Source: Muribaculaceae bacterium (GTDB taxonomy: Bacteria; Bacteroidota; Bacteroidia; Bacteroidales; Muribaculaceae). From it: 37,439 nucleotides of DNA. The position numbers and the translations under genes were made by a program. This document shows positions 16,296 to 26,444 of this stretch, in pieces (the first letter of the stretch is position 1; each line of letters opens with the position of its first letter). The notes below the pieces were generated by a model, which saw only the letters and a list, made by a program, of their open reading frames with translations, had not been told where the DNA came from and ran no database searches. Location: positions 1-37,439 of the forward strand of contig JAFQAS010000010.1 of NCBI GenBank assembly GCA_017399915.1. Direction: 5' to 3'.

Positions 16296-17174
16296 ATGAA
16301 AAAATCAATTTTTAATTTTTTATTTATTATTACTATTTTAATGGGTATTACTACTCCACAAAATGTGGCGGCGCAAGATTATTATACTGCAGAAGAACAG
16401 CCAGCTCAATTTCCCGGTGGTGAAGAAACTTTATTAAAGTGGTTATCTTATCACATTATTTACCCTACCATGGCTATAGAACAAAATATTCAAGGTGAAG
16501 TAGTTGTTAAATTTGTTGTGGAAAAAGATGGAAGTATAAGTAATCCTTCAATAGAAAGTAGTGTTCATCCATTGTTAGATGAAGAAGCATTGAGAGTGAT
16601 AAATTTAGTTCCTCCTATTTTTAATCCTGCTAAACAAAATGGTAAAAATGTAAGAAGCTGGTACACTATACCTATTAATTTCAAATTATATGATGATAAA
16701 GAGTCTACATCTAATACTGAACAAATAAATAATACTAACTCTAATGAATATTATAATGATATTAGAGAAGTTAAAGAGGTAGCACCAATTCCCGTTCCGG
16801 AAGAAAAATCTGAATCAATAAAAGAAACAGATTATGATTATGATGAAAATATAATTTTCACTACCGTAGAACGACCAGCAGAATATCCCGGTGGTGTCGT
16901 TGGTTTATCACAATTTCTTAGTGCAAATATTCAATATCCTAATTTAGCAGCAGTAATAGGAGGTATTGAAGGTCGTGTAGTAGTTCAATTTGTTGTAGAA
17001 AAAGATGGATCTATTTCTTATATAAAAATTGCTCGTGGTAAACACCCTCTTTTAGATGTGGAAGCTGCCAGAGTAGTTAAATCAATTACTAAACCATTTA
17101 CACCAGCAATGCAAAATGGTAAAAATGTACGCTATTGGTTTACTCTTCCTCTTAATTTTAAACTTCAAAAATAA
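16296..17174 (+). CDS. Secreted protein with two TonB C-terminal domains
   Basis: A 292-aa protein with a cleavable-looking signal peptide (about 1-26, ending NVAAQ). Two TonB C-terminal domains follow, at about 32-130 and 185-290, each with the Bacteroidota YPGG-type opening (FPGGEE, YPGGVV), GEVVVKFVVEKDGSIS or GRVVVQFVVEKDGSIS, HPLLD and FxPAxQNGKxVR. The linker at 135-180 is Asn-, Glu- and Pro-rich. In TonB this domain contacts outer-membrane receptors, but a true energy transducer keeps its N-terminal helix as an anchor for ExbB/ExbD. Here the helix looks removable, so a soluble periplasmic role is possible. Base composition is much more AT-rich than in the upstream genes. The next gene starts 12 nt later. 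Confidence 0.85.
   Translation: MKKSIFNFLFIITILMGITTPQNVAAQDYYTAEEQPAQFPGGEETLLKWLSYHIIYPTMAIEQNIQGEVVVKFVVEKDGSISNPSIESSVHPLLDEEALRVINLVPPIFNPAKQNGKNVRSWYTIPINFKLYDDKESTSNTEQINNTNSNEYYNDIREVKEVAPIPVPEEKSESIKETDYDYDENIIFTTVERPAEYPGGVVGLSQFLSANIQYPNLAAVIGGIEGRVVVQFVVEKDGSISYIKIARGKHPLLDVEAARVVKSITKPFTPAMQNGKNVRYWFTLPLNFKLQK
16821..16872 (+). repeat. 52-bp block shared with the FKBP-TonB gene (copy 1)
   Basis: Forms a direct repeat with 18486-18537, with three differences in 52 bp. It encodes the entry to the last TonB domain (KETDYDYDEN here, KETNYDYDEN in copy 2). Nucleotide identity above what the flanking protein similarity needs suggests recent duplication or gene conversion. Confidence 0.8.
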
Positions 17175-17186
17175 ACTATATTAATT

Positions 17187-18863
17187 ATGAAAAAATCAAT
17201 CTTTAAAATTTTATTTGTTGTTGCTGTTTTAGTGGGTATTTCTATTCCTAATAATGTGGCGGCGCAACAAAATGTGGTAGATAATGATTCTTTATCTATT
17301 GCTTTAGGTAACTTTCTTGGTTATTATTATAAAAAGATTTTTCATCTAATAATTTATAACAAAAGCGATATTATAAAAGGTATAGAATACACTAAAAATT
17401 TAAATATAGATGAAGATGGGTATTCAGTTGGTTTCAATATTGGTAATAATATTGCTTCTTTTATTAAAGGTTTAAATAACCCAGATAAAATAGACAAAAA
17501 AATTGTTGCTGAGGAATTTAAATATGCTCTTATTTTTGGTGTAAACGACGATGATTTAAAACATTATGAGAATTATATTAATAACGTAACTAATTCTTAT
17601 AATGATTCTATTGTTTATGATTATGACTCTATTTCTATTGCTATAGCTAAAAATTTTGGCGGTAATTTAGCAAACGGATTTGAAACTCTTCCCGATAGTT
17701 TAAGTCATAAATTTACTAAAACAGCTATTTTTTATGGTGTTGAACACATTTTAGATAACGATATTTATAATAATAACTACATTGATGGGTTATTAGTTGG
17801 TTCTAAATCTTATAATGAAATAAATTATTTTGAAAATTTAGGTGCTTATATTAATAGTGATTTATTTTATAATGAACTTTATAATTCTTTATTTAGTAAA
17901 GATATTAATGAAGATATAATTCAATATTATAGATATTACATAGTAGATGCCATAGATAAATTAGAATTATATAAATTGGAAAATTCACCCGAAGCTATTG
18001 CTAATAAAAAAGCCTGTGAAGAATTTATTGCTAATCTTAAGAAAAAAGATAAAAAAATTAAAACTACTAAATCGGGGCTTTCATATAAGATTATTGAAAA
18101 AGGTTATGGTAGCAAAATTACTGACGATGATTATGTAGATGTTGCTTATAAAGGTTACCTTATTGATGGAACAGTATTTGATGATTCTAATGGTGAATAT
18201 AGAGAATTTTATGTTAATGATGTAGTGCCCGGATTTGCCGAAGGTCTTAAACTTTTAAATAAAGGTGGTAAAGCTATCTTCTATATTCCAGGTAATCTTG
18301 GTTATGGTGTTAAAGGTCAACCATATGCAGGCATAGGTCCTAACGAAATGCTTATTTTTGAAGTGGAAATAGATATAGATAATGTTACTATTATAAGTAT
18401 TGTAGATGATCAAAATATTGATATAATTGATGTAGAAGAAAAATCAGTTATGCCACCTCGTCCTGCACCTAAACCGGAACCAAGAAAAGAAACAAATTAT
18501 GATTATGATGAAAATAAAATTTTCTCTACCGTAGAACAAAAAGCTGACTATCCAGGTGGTGACGCTGCTTTATTGCAATTTATTAATGAAAATATTCAAT
18601 ATCCTGATTTAGCAGTAGAAGATAATGCTCAAGGACGTGTGATAGTTTCTTTCATTGTTGAAAAAGATGGATCTATTTCTGATGTTAAAGTTGTTCGTGG
18701 TCGTCACCCTGAATTAGATAAAGAAGCAGTACGTGTTGTGAAAAAAATTACTAAAAAATTCATACCTGCAAAACAAAATGGTAAAATAGTACGCTATAAG
18801 TTTAATATTCCTGTTAGTTTTAAATTAACAAGTGACGATATAAATACTGAAGAAAAAAAATAA
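17187..18863 (+). CDS. Exported FKBP-type prolyl isomerase fused to a TonB C-terminal domain
   Basis: A 558-aa protein. The signal peptide (about 1-26, ending NVAAQ) is nearly the same as that of the gene before. Two FKBP N-terminal-like helical segments follow, opening DSLSIALG (about 34) and DSISIAIA (about 146), then an FKBP domain (about 290-395) with DGTVFDDS, VPGFAEGLKLL, GKAIFYIPGNLGYG and GPNEMLIFEVEI. A Pro-rich linker (about 405-440) leads to a TonB domain (about 443-545) with YPGGDAALLQF, VEKDGSISDVKVVRG and FIPAKQNGK. The FKBP part is closest to the lipoprotein FKBP at 30130-31113. The frame is intact and ends at a terminator. Isomerase and receptor-binding activities are inferred. 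Confidence 0.85.
   Translation: MKKSIFKILFVVAVLVGISIPNNVAAQQNVVDNDSLSIALGNFLGYYYKKIFHLIIYNKSDIIKGIEYTKNLNIDEDGYSVGFNIGNNIASFIKGLNNPDKIDKKIVAEEFKYALIFGVNDDDLKHYENYINNVTNSYNDSIVYDYDSISIAIAKNFGGNLANGFETLPDSLSHKFTKTAIFYGVEHILDNDIYNNNYIDGLLVGSKSYNEINYFENLGAYINSDLFYNELYNSLFSKDINEDIIQYYRYYIVDAIDKLELYKLENSPEAIANKKACEEFIANLKKKDKKIKTTKSGLSYKIIEKGYGSKITDDDYVDVAYKGYLIDGTVFDDSNGEYREFYVNDVVPGFAEGLKLLNKGGKAIFYIPGNLGYGVKGQPYAGIGPNEMLIFEVEIDIDNVTIISIVDDQNIDIIDVEEKSVMPPRPAPKPEPRKETNYDYDENKIFSTVEQKADYPGGDAALLQFINENIQYPDLAVEDNAQGRVIVSFIVEKDGSISDVKVVRGRHPELDKEAVRVVKKITKKFIPAKQNGKIVRYKFNIPVSFKLTSDDINTEEKK
18486..18537 (+). repeat. 52-bp block shared with the twin-TonB gene (copy 2)
   Basis: Partner of 16821-16872, differing at three positions. 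It marks the junction between the Pro-rich linker and the TonB domain, so it may be the boundary across which the TonB module was copied. Confidence 0.8.
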
Positions 18864-18885
18864 GAAAATTCTAACACTAATATTC

Positions 18886-18920
18886 AAAAAATAAGCTGCA
18901 CTAAGTGTAGCTTATTTTTT
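18886..18920 (+). terminator. Terminator after the FKBP-TonB gene
   Basis: Stem ATAAGCTGCAC (18891-18901) and GTGTAGCTTAT (18905-18915) with a 3-nt loop and one G-U pair. A-rich sequence precedes it and a T-run (18915-18920) follows, so it may act in both directions. Confidence 0.85.
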
Positions 18921-18921
18921 A

Positions 18922-19536
18922 TCTACATAATGTTTATAATATTATTAAATTATTATTTTTCAATAATTTATTATGTTGATAAACTATTGAAAAGTGTGTT
19001 TATAAATTAAAATGAACAATATATATAAGAGGAATGTTTTATTATTAAACACCACTTATTCAATATAGTATCAAATCTATACATAAAAACATATATTTGC
19101 TTCACAAGGTTATCAACATTCGTTGTCAACAATGAGTGTTGATAACGTGTAAATACTATATCACAACTAAAAAAGAAAAATCAATAACTTTATTTGCAAT
19201 TCTCAGTCAATAGATTGTATAAACAACCTCTTTTAAGACACAAATAAGTAATCAAATAGATTTAAAGGTGTTTTCTACATGATTTTTGACGTTTATTAGT
19301 GGGTAAAGATGAGAAAAGTTATTAACTTTGCAGTTTATAAACATATTGTTGATAAGGTAGCTAATTCATTATATATCACTATTTATAATTGTTGATTAAT
19401 GAAAGATAAACCTCAATGTTATATTTATAAGTTAAAAAGCAAATAAATCAACAAAAAGTTATCTCTGCTATCTACAAGCAATATTATTATTCTTTAAATA
19501 GATTTTTTTAAAAATAAACATATAATAATAAAAAAG
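18922..19536. other. Candidate replication origin (oriC): AT-rich non-coding DNA with DnaA-box-like 9-mers
   Basis: There is no ORF or RNA gene here. The 9-mer TTATCAACA, one base from the DnaA box TTATCCACA, occurs four times: 18974-18982 (reverse), 19110-19118 (forward), 19137-19145 (reverse) and 19347-19355 (reverse). Near matches are TTGTCAACA at 19123-19131 and TGTTGATTA at 19390-19398, plus TGTTTATAA at 18931-18939 and 18997-19005 and TTATAAACA at 19335-19343. Three sites fall within 36 bp at 19110-19145. Strongly AT-rich runs at 18930-18972 and 19485-19535 could be unwinding regions. TAACTTTG at 19323-19330, inside a 15-bp palindrome (19315-19329), could be a -7 element for nadA. The rnpA-yidD pair, often near origins, lies about 3.3 kb upstream. 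dnaA itself is not in the window. Confidence 0.55.
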
Positions 19537-20517
19537 ATGAATGTCGACAAAGGTTATGTAGATGCACCCATTGACAGCACTCTTAATCTCAAAGAAGAGA
19601 TTTTAAAACTCAAAAAAGAAAAGAATGCTGTGATATTGGCACACTATTATCAAAAAGGGGAAATACAAGATTTGGCCGATTATATAGGCGATAGTCTTGC
19701 ATTGGCTCAAATAGCGGCTCGCATAGAAGCTCCTATCATAGTGCTTTGTGGTGTTCATTTTATGGGCGAAACAGCCAAAATTCTATGTCCCGACAAGAAA
19801 GTGTTGGTACCCGACACAAAAGCCGGCTGTTCGCTTGCCGACAGTTGTCCTGCCAATGAATTTGAAAAATTCATTAAAGAGCACCCCGGTCACACTGTGA
19901 TCAGCTATGTAAATACATCGGCCGGAGTGAAAGCGTTGACCGATGTGTTGGTAACATCATCAAATGCCCGTCAGATTGTAGAAAGTTTCCCTGAAGATGA
20001 AAAGATCATCTTTGGTCCTGATCGCAATCTTGGAAATTATATCAACAGCATCACCGGTCGCAATATGACATTGTGGAATGGTGCTTGCCATGTGCATGAA
20101 CAATTCTCGGTGGCAAAAATAGTGGAATTGAAAAAGCAATATCCACAAGCTAAATTGCTTGTTCACCCCGAATGTAAAAATTCAATAGTGATACTTGCCG
20201 ACAAAGTGGGATCAACCGCAGCTTTGTTGAATTATGCTATCAATAGCGATGCAAAAGAATTTATAGTGGCAACAGAGAGTGGCATTCTTCATGAAATGAA
20301 GAAGAAATGCAGCGATAAAATATTTATTCCTGCACCACCCGAAGATAGCACTTGTGCTTGCAATGATTGTAATTATATGAAACTTAATACACTTGAAAAA
20401 CTTTATAACTGTCTCAAATATGAGCAACCGGTTATAGAGGTAGATAGCGAAATAGCCGAAAAAGCTCGCATTCCTATTCAACGAATGCTTGATATTTCTG
20501 AAAAATTAGGTTTATAA
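19537..20517 (+). CDS. nadA: Quinolinate synthase
   Basis: A 326-aa [4Fe-4S] enzyme that condenses iminoaspartate with dihydroxyacetone phosphate to quinolinate in de novo NAD synthesis. Family segments include ILAHYYQKGEIQDLADYIGDSLALA, VLCGVHFMGETAKIL, the Cys in KAGCSLADSCP, YVNTSAGVKA, GPDRNLGNYI, ACHVHEQF and HPECKNSI. The Cys-rich stretch STCACNDCNYMKLNTLEKL lies near the C-terminus. Three Cys around GVH(M/F)GE, HPEC and the C-terminal CNDC region fit the cluster ligands. nadB and nadC are absent nearby. A long non-coding region precedes it. It ends 126 nt before leuS, with no clear terminator. Confidence 0.96.
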   Translation: MNVDKGYVDAPIDSTLNLKEEILKLKKEKNAVILAHYYQKGEIQDLADYIGDSLALAQIAARIEAPIIVLCGVHFMGETAKILCPDKKVLVPDTKAGCSLADSCPANEFEKFIKEHPGHTVISYVNTSAGVKALTDVLVTSSNARQIVESFPEDEKIIFGPDRNLGNYINSITGRNMTLWNGACHVHEQFSVAKIVELKKQYPQAKLLVHPECKNSIVILADKVGSTAALLNYAINSDAKEFIVATESGILHEMKKKCSDKIFIPAPPEDSTCACNDCNYMKLNTLEKLYNCLKYEQPVIEVDSEIAEKARIPIQRMLDISEKLGL

Positions 20518-20586
20518 ACATTTTTATTTACATCATTGATAAACTCAACGTAAACAACTTTATTTTAGAAATAGAAGCTATATAAT

Positions 20587-20594
20587 TAATTTTG
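20587..20594 (+). promoter_or_regulatory. -7 element for leuS
   Basis: TAATTTTG matches TAnnTTTG and is followed by C. The predicted leader is about 43 nt to the ATG at 20644. No clear -33 TTTG is seen. Confidence 0.5.
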
Positions 20595-20643
20595 CAAAGA
20601 AACAAACTGAATAATAATAAATCAATCAAATATATCATTCATT

Positions 20644-23415
20644 ATGGAATATAATCACAAAGATATTGAAAGCCGTTGGCAACAATATTGGAAAGATAAC
20701 AACACTTATAAAACTGAGATAGATAGCAATCGTCCTAAATTCTATGTGCTCGACATGTTTCCTTATCCTTCGGGAGCCGGACTTCATGTGGGTCACCCAC
20801 TTGGATATATAGCATCGGATATTTATTCACGTTTCAAACGCCTTCAAGGTTTCAATGTGTTACACCCAATGGGTTACGATGCTTATGGTTTGCCTGCTGA
20901 GCAATATGCTATCCAAACAGGTCAACACCCCGAGGTAACTACTCGTCAAAATATTGCTCGTTATCGCAGTCAGCTCGATAAAATAGGTTTCTGCTATGAC
21001 TGGGATCGTGAAATAAAAACATGTGACCCTGAGTATTACAAATGGACACAATGGGCATTTATTAAAATGTTTAACAGCTACTATGACAATGATGCTCAAA
21101 AAGCTTGTGATATTTCAAAATTGATAGACAATTTAGAAAAACAAGGAACCGAAGGTATCAATGCTGCATGTAGCAAAGAAATGGAATTTACAGCTCAAGA
21201 TTGGGCAGGATATAGCGAAAAAGAAAAGAGCGATGTGTTGATGAACTATCGCATTGCTTATCTTGGTAACACTATGGTAAACTGGTGTCCTAAATTGGGT
21301 ACAGTGCTTGCAAATGACGAAGTGAGCGAAGGTGTATCTATTCGTGGAGGTTATCCTGTTGAACAAAAATTGATGTATCAATGGTGTCTTCGTGTATCGG
21401 CTTATTCTCAACGACTCCTTGATGGTCTTGACACTATCGATTGGACTGATTCGTTGAAAGAAACTCAACGTAACTGGATTGGTCGTTCTGAAGGTGCTGA
21501 GATGAAATTTAATATTGCTGATAGTGATGTAGTGCTTGAAATTTTCACAACTCGTGCCGATACTATTTTTGGTGTTACTTTCATGGTGCTTGCTCCTGAA
21601 AGTGCATATGTAGATATGGTAACCACTGAAGATAAAAAAGCCGAAGTAAAAGAATATATTGATAGTATCAAGCATAAAACTGAACGTGAACGCATGATTG
21701 AAAAGAAAGTTACAGGTGTGTTTACAGGTTCTTATGCTATTAATCCATTGACAGGTGAAAAAATTCCTGTGTGGGTGAGTGATTATGTACTTGCCGGATA
21801 TGGTACGGGTGCTATTATGGCTGTGCCTGCTCACGATAGTCGTGACTATGCTTTTGCTCGTCATTTTAATCTTCCTATCATTACATTGATTGAAGGTTGT
21901 GATGTGAGCGAAGAAAGTTTTGATGCCAAAGCCGGTAAAATGATAAATTCAAAAGGTGCCGAACTCGATCTTAATGGTCTTGAAGTGAAAGATGCTATTG
22001 CGGCAACTAAGAAATTTATCAGCGAAAAAGGTCTTGGTAAAATCAAAGTAAATTATCGTCTACGCGACGCTATTTTCAGCCGTCAACGCTATTGGGGTGA
22101 GCCATTCCCTGTATATTATAAAGATGGTGTGCCTCAAATGATGGAAGAAAGTAAACTTCCATTGTTACTACCTGAAGTAGATAAATATCTTCCTACCGAA
22201 ACAGGTGAACCTCCATTGGGACGTGCTAAAAACTGGAATACCGAAGAAGGTTATCCTATCGAACTTTGCACTATGCCAGGTTTTGCAGGTTCAAGTGCAT
22301 ATTACCTTCGTTATATGGATCCTCGCAATAATGATGCGTTGGTTTCAAAAGAAGCTAATGAATATTGGCGTAATGTTGACCTTTATATTGGTGGTACTGA
22401 GCATGCTACAGGTCACTTGATTTATAGCCGTTTCTGGAATAAATTCCTTTATGATATGGGCGAAGTGTGCGAACAAGAACCTTTCAAGAAACTCATAAAT
22501 CAAGGTATGATTCAAGGTCGCAGTAACTTTGTGTATCGTATAAAAGATACTAATACATTTGTATCTTATAATTTGAAAAAAGATTACGATGTTACACCTA
22601 TCCACGTAGATGTAAACATTGTGAGCAATGATATACTTGATATAGAAAAGTTCCGCAACTGGCGTCCCGAATTCAATGATGCACAATTTGTGCTCGAAGA
22701 TGATAAATATGTGTGTGGTTATGCCGTAGAAAAAATGTCGAAATCAATGTTTAATGTGGTTAACCCCGATGACATTGTAGAACGTTATGGTGCCGACACT
22801 CTTCGTCTTTATGAAATGTTCCTTGGTCCGCTCGAACAAAGCAAACCATGGGATACTAATGGTATTGATGGTGTGAACCGTTTCTTGAAAAAACTTTGGG
22901 GATTGTTCTATAAAGGTGATAAACTTGCAGTTACCGAAGGTGAGCCTTCACGCGAAGAATTAAAAGCCGTACACAAACTTATCAAGAAAGTAACTTTCGA
23001 TATTGAACATTTCTCATACAACACTTCAATCAGTGCGTTTATGATTTGTGTAAACGAACTCAATTCATTGAAATCAGCTAATAAAGAAGTGTTGAGTCAA
23101 GTTCTCATTGTGTTGGCTCCATTTGCGCCTCACATCACCGAAGAATTGTGGCATGAAATAGGTAACACTACCTCTATTTGTGATGCTCAATGGCCTTCTT
23201 ACAACGAAGAATATCTCAAAGAAGATAAAGTGACATATGCAGTATCATTTAATGGTAAAGCTCGTTTCAATATCGAAGTGGCAGCCGATACAGCTCGCGA
23301 AGAGGTTGAAAAGATTGCTTTGGCTCACGAAGGTGCTGCTAAATGGCTCGATGGTAAAACTATTCGCAAGATTATAGTTGTTCCCGGCAAGATTGTCAAT
23401 ATTGTTGTAGGATAA
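20644..23415 (+). CDS. leuS: Leucyl-tRNA synthetase
   Basis: A 923-aa class I synthetase charging tRNA-Leu. [17 protein letters not shown] holds the HIGH signature near residue 49, and KMSKS occurs exactly in [14 protein letters not shown] near residue 697. The CP1 editing domain lies between about 230 and 430, with [18 protein letters not shown] and the editing-site segment [15 protein letters not shown]. The C-terminal helical anticodon-binding and LeuS-specific domains run from about 750 to the end, with [13 protein letters not shown] and the terminal KIVNIVVG. The CP1-proximal region with [16 protein letters not shown] reflects an insertion seen in Bacteroidota-type LeuRS. No truncation. 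Confidence 0.97.
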   Translation: MEYNHKDIESRWQQYWKDNNTYKTEIDSNRPKFYVLDMFPYPSGAGLHVGHPLGYIASDIYSRFKRLQGFNVLHPMGYDAYGLPAEQYAIQTGQHPEVTTRQNIARYRSQLDKIGFCYDWDREIKTCDPEYYKWTQWAFIKMFNSYYDNDAQKACDISKLIDNLEKQGTEGINAACSKEMEFTAQDWAGYSEKEKSDVLMNYRIAYLGNTMVNWCPKLGTVLANDEVSEGVSIRGGYPVEQKLMYQWCLRVSAYSQRLLDGLDTIDWTDSLKETQRNWIGRSEGAEMKFNIADSDVVLEIFTTRADTIFGVTFMVLAPESAYVDMVTTEDKKAEVKEYIDSIKHKTERERMIEKKVTGVFTGSYAINPLTGEKIPVWVSDYVLAGYGTGAIMAVPAHDSRDYAFARHFNLPIITLIEGCDVSEESFDAKAGKMINSKGAELDLNGLEVKDAIAATKKFISEKGLGKIKVNYRLRDAIFSRQRYWGEPFPVYYKDGVPQMMEESKLPLLLPEVDKYLPTETGEPPLGRAKNWNTEEGYPIELCTMPGFAGSSAYYLRYMDPRNNDALVSKEANEYWRNVDLYIGGTEHATGHLIYSRFWNKFLYDMGEVCEQEPFKKLINQGMIQGRSNFVYRIKDTNTFVSYNLKKDYDVTPIHVDVNIVSNDILDIEKFRNWRPEFNDAQFVLEDDKYVCGYAVEKMSKSMFNVVNPDDIVERYGADTLRLYEMFLGPLEQSKPWDTNGIDGVNRFLKKLWGLFYKGDKLAVTEGEPSREELKAVHKLIKKVTFDIEHFSYNTSISAFMICVNELNSLKSANKEVLSQVLIVLAPFAPHITEELWHEIGNTTSICDAQWPSYNEEYLKEDKVTYAVSFNGKARFNIEVAADTAREEVEKIALAHEGAAKWLDGKTIRKIIVVPGKIVNIVVG

Positions 23416-23469
23416 TAATTTAGGTGTTATTTTCGTTATAACTTTACTTTAAATATTAAAGATAAAAGT

Positions 23470-24057
23470 ATGACAAACCCAAAAAAGATAGTGTTTGCCA
23501 CCAATAATCTCCACAAATTAGAGGAGATTAGAGATATTATTGGTGGCAAATTCGAAATATTGAGTTTAAAAGAAATAGGTTGTAACGAAGATATACCCGA
23601 AACCGCCGATACTCTCGAAGGTAATGCTGAAATCAAGGCCCGTTACATTAAAGAGCATTATGGTTACGACTGTTTTGCCGATGATACAGGTCTTGAAGTG
23701 GAAACGCTTGGAGGTGAACCGGGTGTGAAATCGGCACGATATGCCGGTGAAAATCACGATTCACAAGCCAATATGGAATTATTGTTGAAAAATATGCATG
23801 GTAAAGAAAATCGTAATGCACGTTTTCGCACAGTAATTGCATTGATTATGGGTGATGAAATCACTTTAATGGACGGTATTGTTGAGGGTGTTATAACCTG
23901 TGAACGAGCCGGTGATAGTGGTTTTGGTTATGATCCTATATTCCGACCCCTTGAGAGTGAATTGACATTTGCTCAAATGAGCAGCGAAGATAAAAATAAG
24001 ATAAGTCATCGCGGACGCGCTACTGCTAAGTTGATTGATAAATTGGAAAATATATGA
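23470..24057 (+). CDS. rdgB: XTP/dITP diphosphatase (RdgB/HAM1)
   Basis: A 195-aa enzyme that hydrolyses ITP, dITP and XTP to monophosphates, keeping deaminated purines out of nucleic acids. The opening [18 protein letters not shown] carries the family TxNxxKxxE signature. [25 protein letters not shown], the acidic metal-binding loop, FGYDPIF and the C-terminal [10 protein letters not shown] are all present. It starts 54 nt after leuS, with a weak -7 box (TAACTTTA, 23449-23456). Its stop overlaps the start of the next gene by 4 nt (ATGA). Confidence 0.96.
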   Translation: MTNPKKIVFATNNLHKLEEIRDIIGGKFEILSLKEIGCNEDIPETADTLEGNAEIKARYIKEHYGYDCFADDTGLEVETLGGEPGVKSARYAGENHDSQANMELLLKNMHGKENRNARFRTVIALIMGDEITLMDGIVEGVITCERAGDSGFGYDPIFRPLESELTFAQMSSEDKNKISHRGRATAKLIDKLENI

Positions 24058-26429
24058 TTATGATAAAAAGACTTTTGTTTATATTAATAGCCTTTGTTTC
24101 ATTTACTACTGCCGTAGCTCAAACAGCAGTGGGTAATTGGAAAGTATATTCTATGTTTTCCGATATAAAAAAGATGGAGCAGTCGCACAATAAAGTATAT
24201 TATCTATCAGGTACAAATCTATTTTCGTTTGATAAAGAAACAGAAGAAACCTATAGTTATACTCTTAAAAATAAATTAAATGATATTACGGTAGATAATA
24301 TTTATTACAATAATGAAAAAAATTATCTATTGATAACTTATAGTTCGGGTAATATCGATTTATTGTATGATGATGGCACTGTTGTAAATCTACCTGATAT
24401 AAAAAATTCAACATTAAACTATTCACTTGAGATAAATGATGTGGCTTTTTTAGGTGATTGTATCTATGTGGCTACAAAATTTGGTCTTATAGTTTTTGAT
24501 GAAACACGTCACGAAGTAAAATATTCGGGTGTATATGATAAAGAAATATCATTAGTGGCATGTGTGGGCGATTATATAGTTATAGATCAAAATCGTGCTT
24601 TATATTATATACATAAAGATGATAGATTTGAAACTTTTGATAGCTACACAAATATAGCTAAAGGTAATTATTTAGATGATATGCAAGGTATAAGCGATAA
24701 TAAAATGCTTGTGAGATTGACATCAAAAAATATAAACCTTTATACTATTGATTTCTCTTTAAATAAAATAAATTCAACATCAGTAGATGTTACAAAAACG
24801 GCTTCTAATTTTATTAATGGTAAAGAAGAAGTGTATTTTGTATCAAATAATACTGTTAATTCAGTTTCTTCCGATGGTGTAAAAACTTCTCATTCATCTA
24901 TACCGGCCGAATTATCATCTCAAATTGTTTCTATTTGGGACGATCCTGATAAATTATGGGTTGGCAACAAAGATGGTATAGCAAATTATGATGTTTCAGA
25001 CAATGGTTTAACTGTATTATATGATAAGTTTAAACCTCAAGCTTTAAATGTAGATTATCCTGTTTTTATTACAAGCGATAAAAATGGGAAAATTTATGTT
25101 TCTAATATGAGTGAATCGATGTATTATGATTTTACTTATAGAAATAAATCTTTTATTAGTTCTATTGATAAAGAAGATATAAAAGATGTGGCTCCCACAG
25201 AATTTACCGCTTCACATAGATCTAATCCAAGCAAAGAAATTTTATACGACACTTATCAATTAGCTGTTGACCCTGAAGATCCCGAAATTTATTATGTAGG
25301 AAGTTTCTGGGAAGGGTTATATAAGGTTAAAGATGGTAAAACTATTGCTCAATATAATCCTGAGAATAGTAGTTTGACAGAGTCATGGGGGTGTCGTGTG
25401 AATGCTGTGGCTTTTGATAAAGAAAATAATTTATGGTGTACTAACGAAATTGTTGCCGAAGGACTTCCAAGTTTACATATCTTACCTGCCGAAGCTCGTA
25501 AAAAAGAAACTACTACAGTGCAAGATTGGATTCCTATTACATTAGGTAGTTTTTATTCTTCTAAAGATGTAAGATTACTTATGTGTAAAAAATCTAATAT
25601 GATATTTATTTGCGATGGTAAATGGATAGGATATGTAGTGGCATATGATACAAATGGCACTTATACCGACACGAGTGATGATAAATTTATGATGTGGAAT
25701 AAATTTATCGACCAAGATGGTAAAAATTATTCTTATAATCGTGTCAGTGCTTTGGCCGAGGATAAGAATGGTAAAGTGTGGATAGGTACTACAAGTGGTA
25801 TTATTGAAATATCAAACCCAAAAAATGCTACTAACACATCGTTAACTGTTACAAGATTAAAAGTGCCACGTAATGATGGTACTAATTATGCCGACTATCT
25901 TCTTGATGGGGTGCATGTGACAAGTATTTCGGTAGATAATTCTAATCGCAAATGGATTGGAACAATGTCAGATGGTGTATATCTTGTTAATGAAAACGGA
26001 ACAGAAATATTAGAACATTTTACATCAGAAAACAGTTACCTTCCTGGTGGTATAACATATTCGGTTCTTGCTCATCCTCATAATAATTCAGTATTTATGG
26101 GTACTGAATTTGGATTGGTGGAATATAGCAGTGATTCATCACCTGCTAAAGAAGATTATTCTGAAATATATGCCTATCCTAATCCTGTGAAACCTGAATA
26201 TACAGGTTTAATCACAATTACAGGATTAATGGATAATTCATTAATAAAAATAGCCGATTCGGCCGGTAACGTATTTTATTCTTCTCGTTCAGAAGGTGGA
26301 ATGGTTACATGGGACGGCTGTAATTCAGCCGGCGAAAGAGTGAAATCGGGTGTATATTTTGTTTATGTTTCACAAAATGAAAATGAACAATCATCGGGTG
26401 CTGTGACTAAAATAATGATTATAAATTGA
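24054..26429 (+). CDS. PorZ-like two-propeller protein with C-terminal sorting-type domain (copy 1)
   Basis: A 791-aa secreted protein. A signal peptide of about 23 residues ends TTAVAQ, followed by [18 protein letters not shown], the PorZ N-terminal propeller opening. A second block of two-component-regulator-type propeller repeats follows, with [13 protein letters not shown] and [15 protein letters not shown], and then a C-terminal Ig-like domain from about 705 with [20 protein letters not shown] and GVYFVYVS, the type IX sorting layout. In Porphyromonas gingivalis PorZ helps attach anionic LPS to type IX cargo. The start may be ATG 24054, which overlaps rdgB, or ATG 24060 (MIKRLLF), which matches the start of copy 2. 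AT-rich. No other T9SS gene is visible here. Confidence 0.75.
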   Translation: MIMIKRLLFILIAFVSFTTAVAQTAVGNWKVYSMFSDIKKMEQSHNKVYYLSGTNLFSFDKETEETYSYTLKNKLNDITVDNIYYNNEKNYLLITYSSGNIDLLYDDGTVVNLPDIKNSTLNYSLEINDVAFLGDCIYVATKFGLIVFDETRHEVKYSGVYDKEISLVACVGDYIVIDQNRALYYIHKDDRFETFDSYTNIAKGNYLDDMQGISDNKMLVRLTSKNINLYTIDFSLNKINSTSVDVTKTASNFINGKEEVYFVSNNTVNSVSSDGVKTSHSSIPAELSSQIVSIWDDPDKLWVGNKDGIANYDVSDNGLTVLYDKFKPQALNVDYPVFITSDKNGKIYVSNMSESMYYDFTYRNKSFISSIDKEDIKDVAPTEFTASHRSNPSKEILYDTYQLAVDPEDPEIYYVGSFWEGLYKVKDGKTIAQYNPENSSLTESWGCRVNAVAFDKENNLWCTNEIVAEGLPSLHILPAEARKKETTTVQDWIPITLGSFYSSKDVRLLMCKKSNMIFICDGKWIGYVVAYDTNGTYTDTSDDKFMMWNKFIDQDGKNYSYNRVSALAEDKNGKVWIGTTSGIIEISNPKNATNTSLTVTRLKVPRNDGTNYADYLLDGVHVTSISVDNSNRKWIGTMSDGVYLVNENGTEILEHFTSENSYLPGGITYSVLAHPHNNSVFMGTEFGLVEYSSDSSPAKEDYSEIYAYPNPVKPEYTGLITITGLMDNSLIKIADSAGNVFYSSRSEGGMVTWDGCNSAGERVKSGVYFVYVSQNENEQSSGAVTKIMIIN

Positions 26430-26444
26430 TAAATATAAATTTTT

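Noticed and set aside
17187..18863. FKBP-TonB fusion as an assembly or frameshift artefact
   Set aside because: The frame is open throughout, a linker of normal composition joins the domains, and a terminator follows at the right place. Only read-level data could exclude it fully.
19323..19330. TAACTTTG in the origin-like region as a firm nadA promoter
   Set aside because: The -7 match is exact, but no -33 element is found and the leader would be about 200 nt. Left as a possibility only.
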